Shown here: in pieces, positions 63,292 to 64,000 of the stretch
How the letters are laid out: each line of letters starts with the position of its first letter
How positions within the stretch are numbered: position 1 is the first letter of the stretch
NCBI GenBank assembly: GCA_034717495.1
Contig: JAYELL010000040.1
Location: 8,533-72,532, forward strand
Origin: Chloroflexota bacterium
Lineage (GTDB): Bacteria; Chloroflexota; Anaerolineae; JAAEKA01
Length of the DNA stretch: 64,000 bases
Reading direction: 5' to 3'
Program-made: the position numbers and the translations under genes
Notes under the pieces: generated by a model
What the model saw: only the letters and a program-made list of their open reading frames with translations
Databases searched by the model: none
What the model was told of the DNA's origin: nothing

Positions 63292-64000
63292 TTAGAAAAA
63301 ACGGGTGAGACCCAGCGCGCCGATCCAGAGGAAGTAGATGCCGATGAGGGAAAGTGAAAGGGTAATCACGTGACGCAATGCGCCATTGACCCATCTGTCG
63401 GCTGCTTCCAGGTGAGTGCGAGCGCTCTCCGGACGGATAAAAACGAAAAGGATTGGCAGTAGTAGCATCAGGCTGGAGAGAAGCAGAAACAGGCCGAAAC
63501 CGAAAACCTTGGTTGGGGGCTGAACTGGCATCGCCATGAGCTGGCTTACACCGGCGATGGTGAGAATCCATTGGTTCATGCCCCCGGCGGCCCAGACAAC
63601 GCTGAACACAAGAACACTTCCGGCGCCGATGCCGGCGACCCTGTTGGAAATCCCTTTCGCAGCGCTATTGCTTTTGGAGTTGACGCTGCGCAAGCGGCGA
63701 CCCGTGTAATACAGGAGCAGGATGGCGGCAGCGATCAGGAACAGGTTAACCAACCCGTGCCGGCCCGAGCTGATATCTGTGCCGATTTGTGCCACTGCCG
63801 ATTGCACCGTGCCGGCAATATCGGTCACCAGATCACCCATGGCTGCCGCCGCGCCTGCAAAAAAAACGACGAACACGGCCGCGACCAGGACCCGGAACAA
63901 CGCAACGCCTCCCACCAGACCGGAGGCTTTTTTTGTGCCGTCATCCTGGCCCAGCAGGAATACTGTGACACCAAACTGTAGAGGCAGGAAGCCCACGGTA
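63292..64000 (-). CDS. GAP-family membrane protein, cut by window edge
   Basis: At least 235 residues, open to the window end; a GTG at 63994-63996 could be its start. About six membrane helices. The first, FLPLQFGVTVFLLGQD, and the pattern of SapB/GAP-family proteins (linked to lipid export in actinobacteria) are suggestive. It ends with SLIGIYFLWIGALGLTRFF. It converges on the sulfatase remnant. Function not certain. Confidence 0.6.
   Translation of the reverse strand, partial: TVGFLPLQFGVTVFLLGQDDGTKKASGLVGGVALFRVLVAAVFVVFFAGAAAAMGDLVTDIAGTVQSAVAQIGTDISSGRHGLVNLFLIAAAILLLYYTGRRLRSVNSKSNSAAKGISNRVAGIGAGSVLVFSVVWAAGGMNQWILTIAGVSQLMAMPVQPPTKVFGFGLFLLLSSLMLLLPILFVFIRPESARTHLEAADRWVNGALRHVITLSLSLIGIYFLWIGALGLTRFF

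Overview
The window looks like a chromosomal segment of a Chloroflexota bacterium, most likely Anaerolineae- or Caldilineae-like. The evidence is high GC, the order rpsP-khpA-rimM-dprA-topA-xerC, a topoisomerase I with two extra N-terminal zinc-ribbon domains, an FMN-riboswitch-controlled riboflavin ABC transporter of the RibXY type known from Chloroflexus, and secreted LysM proteins. Promoters of the TTGACA-17-TATAAT type and GGAGG ribosome binding sites are common. No CRISPR array and no intact phage were seen.

Layout. 1-16 kb is housekeeping: mutY (cut by the window edge), rocD on the other strand, a NUDIX hydrolase and a lipoprotein, then ribosome biogenesis and DNA maintenance genes (rpsP, khpA, rimM, dprA, topA, xerC), a dGTPase-like protein and tex. 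16-23 kb holds an ABC-2 exporter with a PIG-L deacetylase in one overlapping operon, two tRNA-Glu genes with their own terminators, a phosphodiesterase, and a bifunctional gene in which HPPK (FolK) is fused to an MptA-like GTP cyclohydrolase. 22.9-26.6 kb is a graveyard: broken regulator and nuclease fragments, two IS3-family remnants, tandem duplications, a mazEF toxin-antitoxin pair and an immunity-protein fragment. It ends in a broken integron-type integrase that diverges from the mazEF and immunity genes. An attC-like site between those two, and half of another after mazF, suggest a decayed chromosomal integron.

26.6-37 kb carries a DUF2079 membrane protein, an asparaginase, two metallo-beta-lactamase-fold hydrolases, the FMN riboswitch with riboflavin transporter genes, an RNase H-like protein, a structured RNA that may be 6S RNA, and small fragments including an orphan antitoxin. 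37-47 kb has a very large two-amidase-domain protein, scpA, a TPR membrane protein, and the translation set prfA-prmC-tsaC-trmFO. 47-52 kb has a MITE-like element and two secreted LysM surface proteins, then miaB on the other strand. 53.7-63.3 kb is a co-directional block: a DeoR regulator, a 2-oxoacid dehydrogenase E2, a fused E1 alpha-beta, a Gfo/Idh/MocA oxidoreductase, a DUF1269-like/lipid kinase fusion, a membrane protein and a sulfatase destroyed by mutation. The window ends inside a GAP-family membrane protein.

The most unusual items are the integron relic with its toxin-antitoxin cassette, the FolK-MptA fusion, the fused lipid kinase, the catabolic-looking E2/E1 block ending in a dead sulfatase, and the candidate 6S-like RNA. 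All assignments rest on reading motifs and structure by eye; no database search was run.
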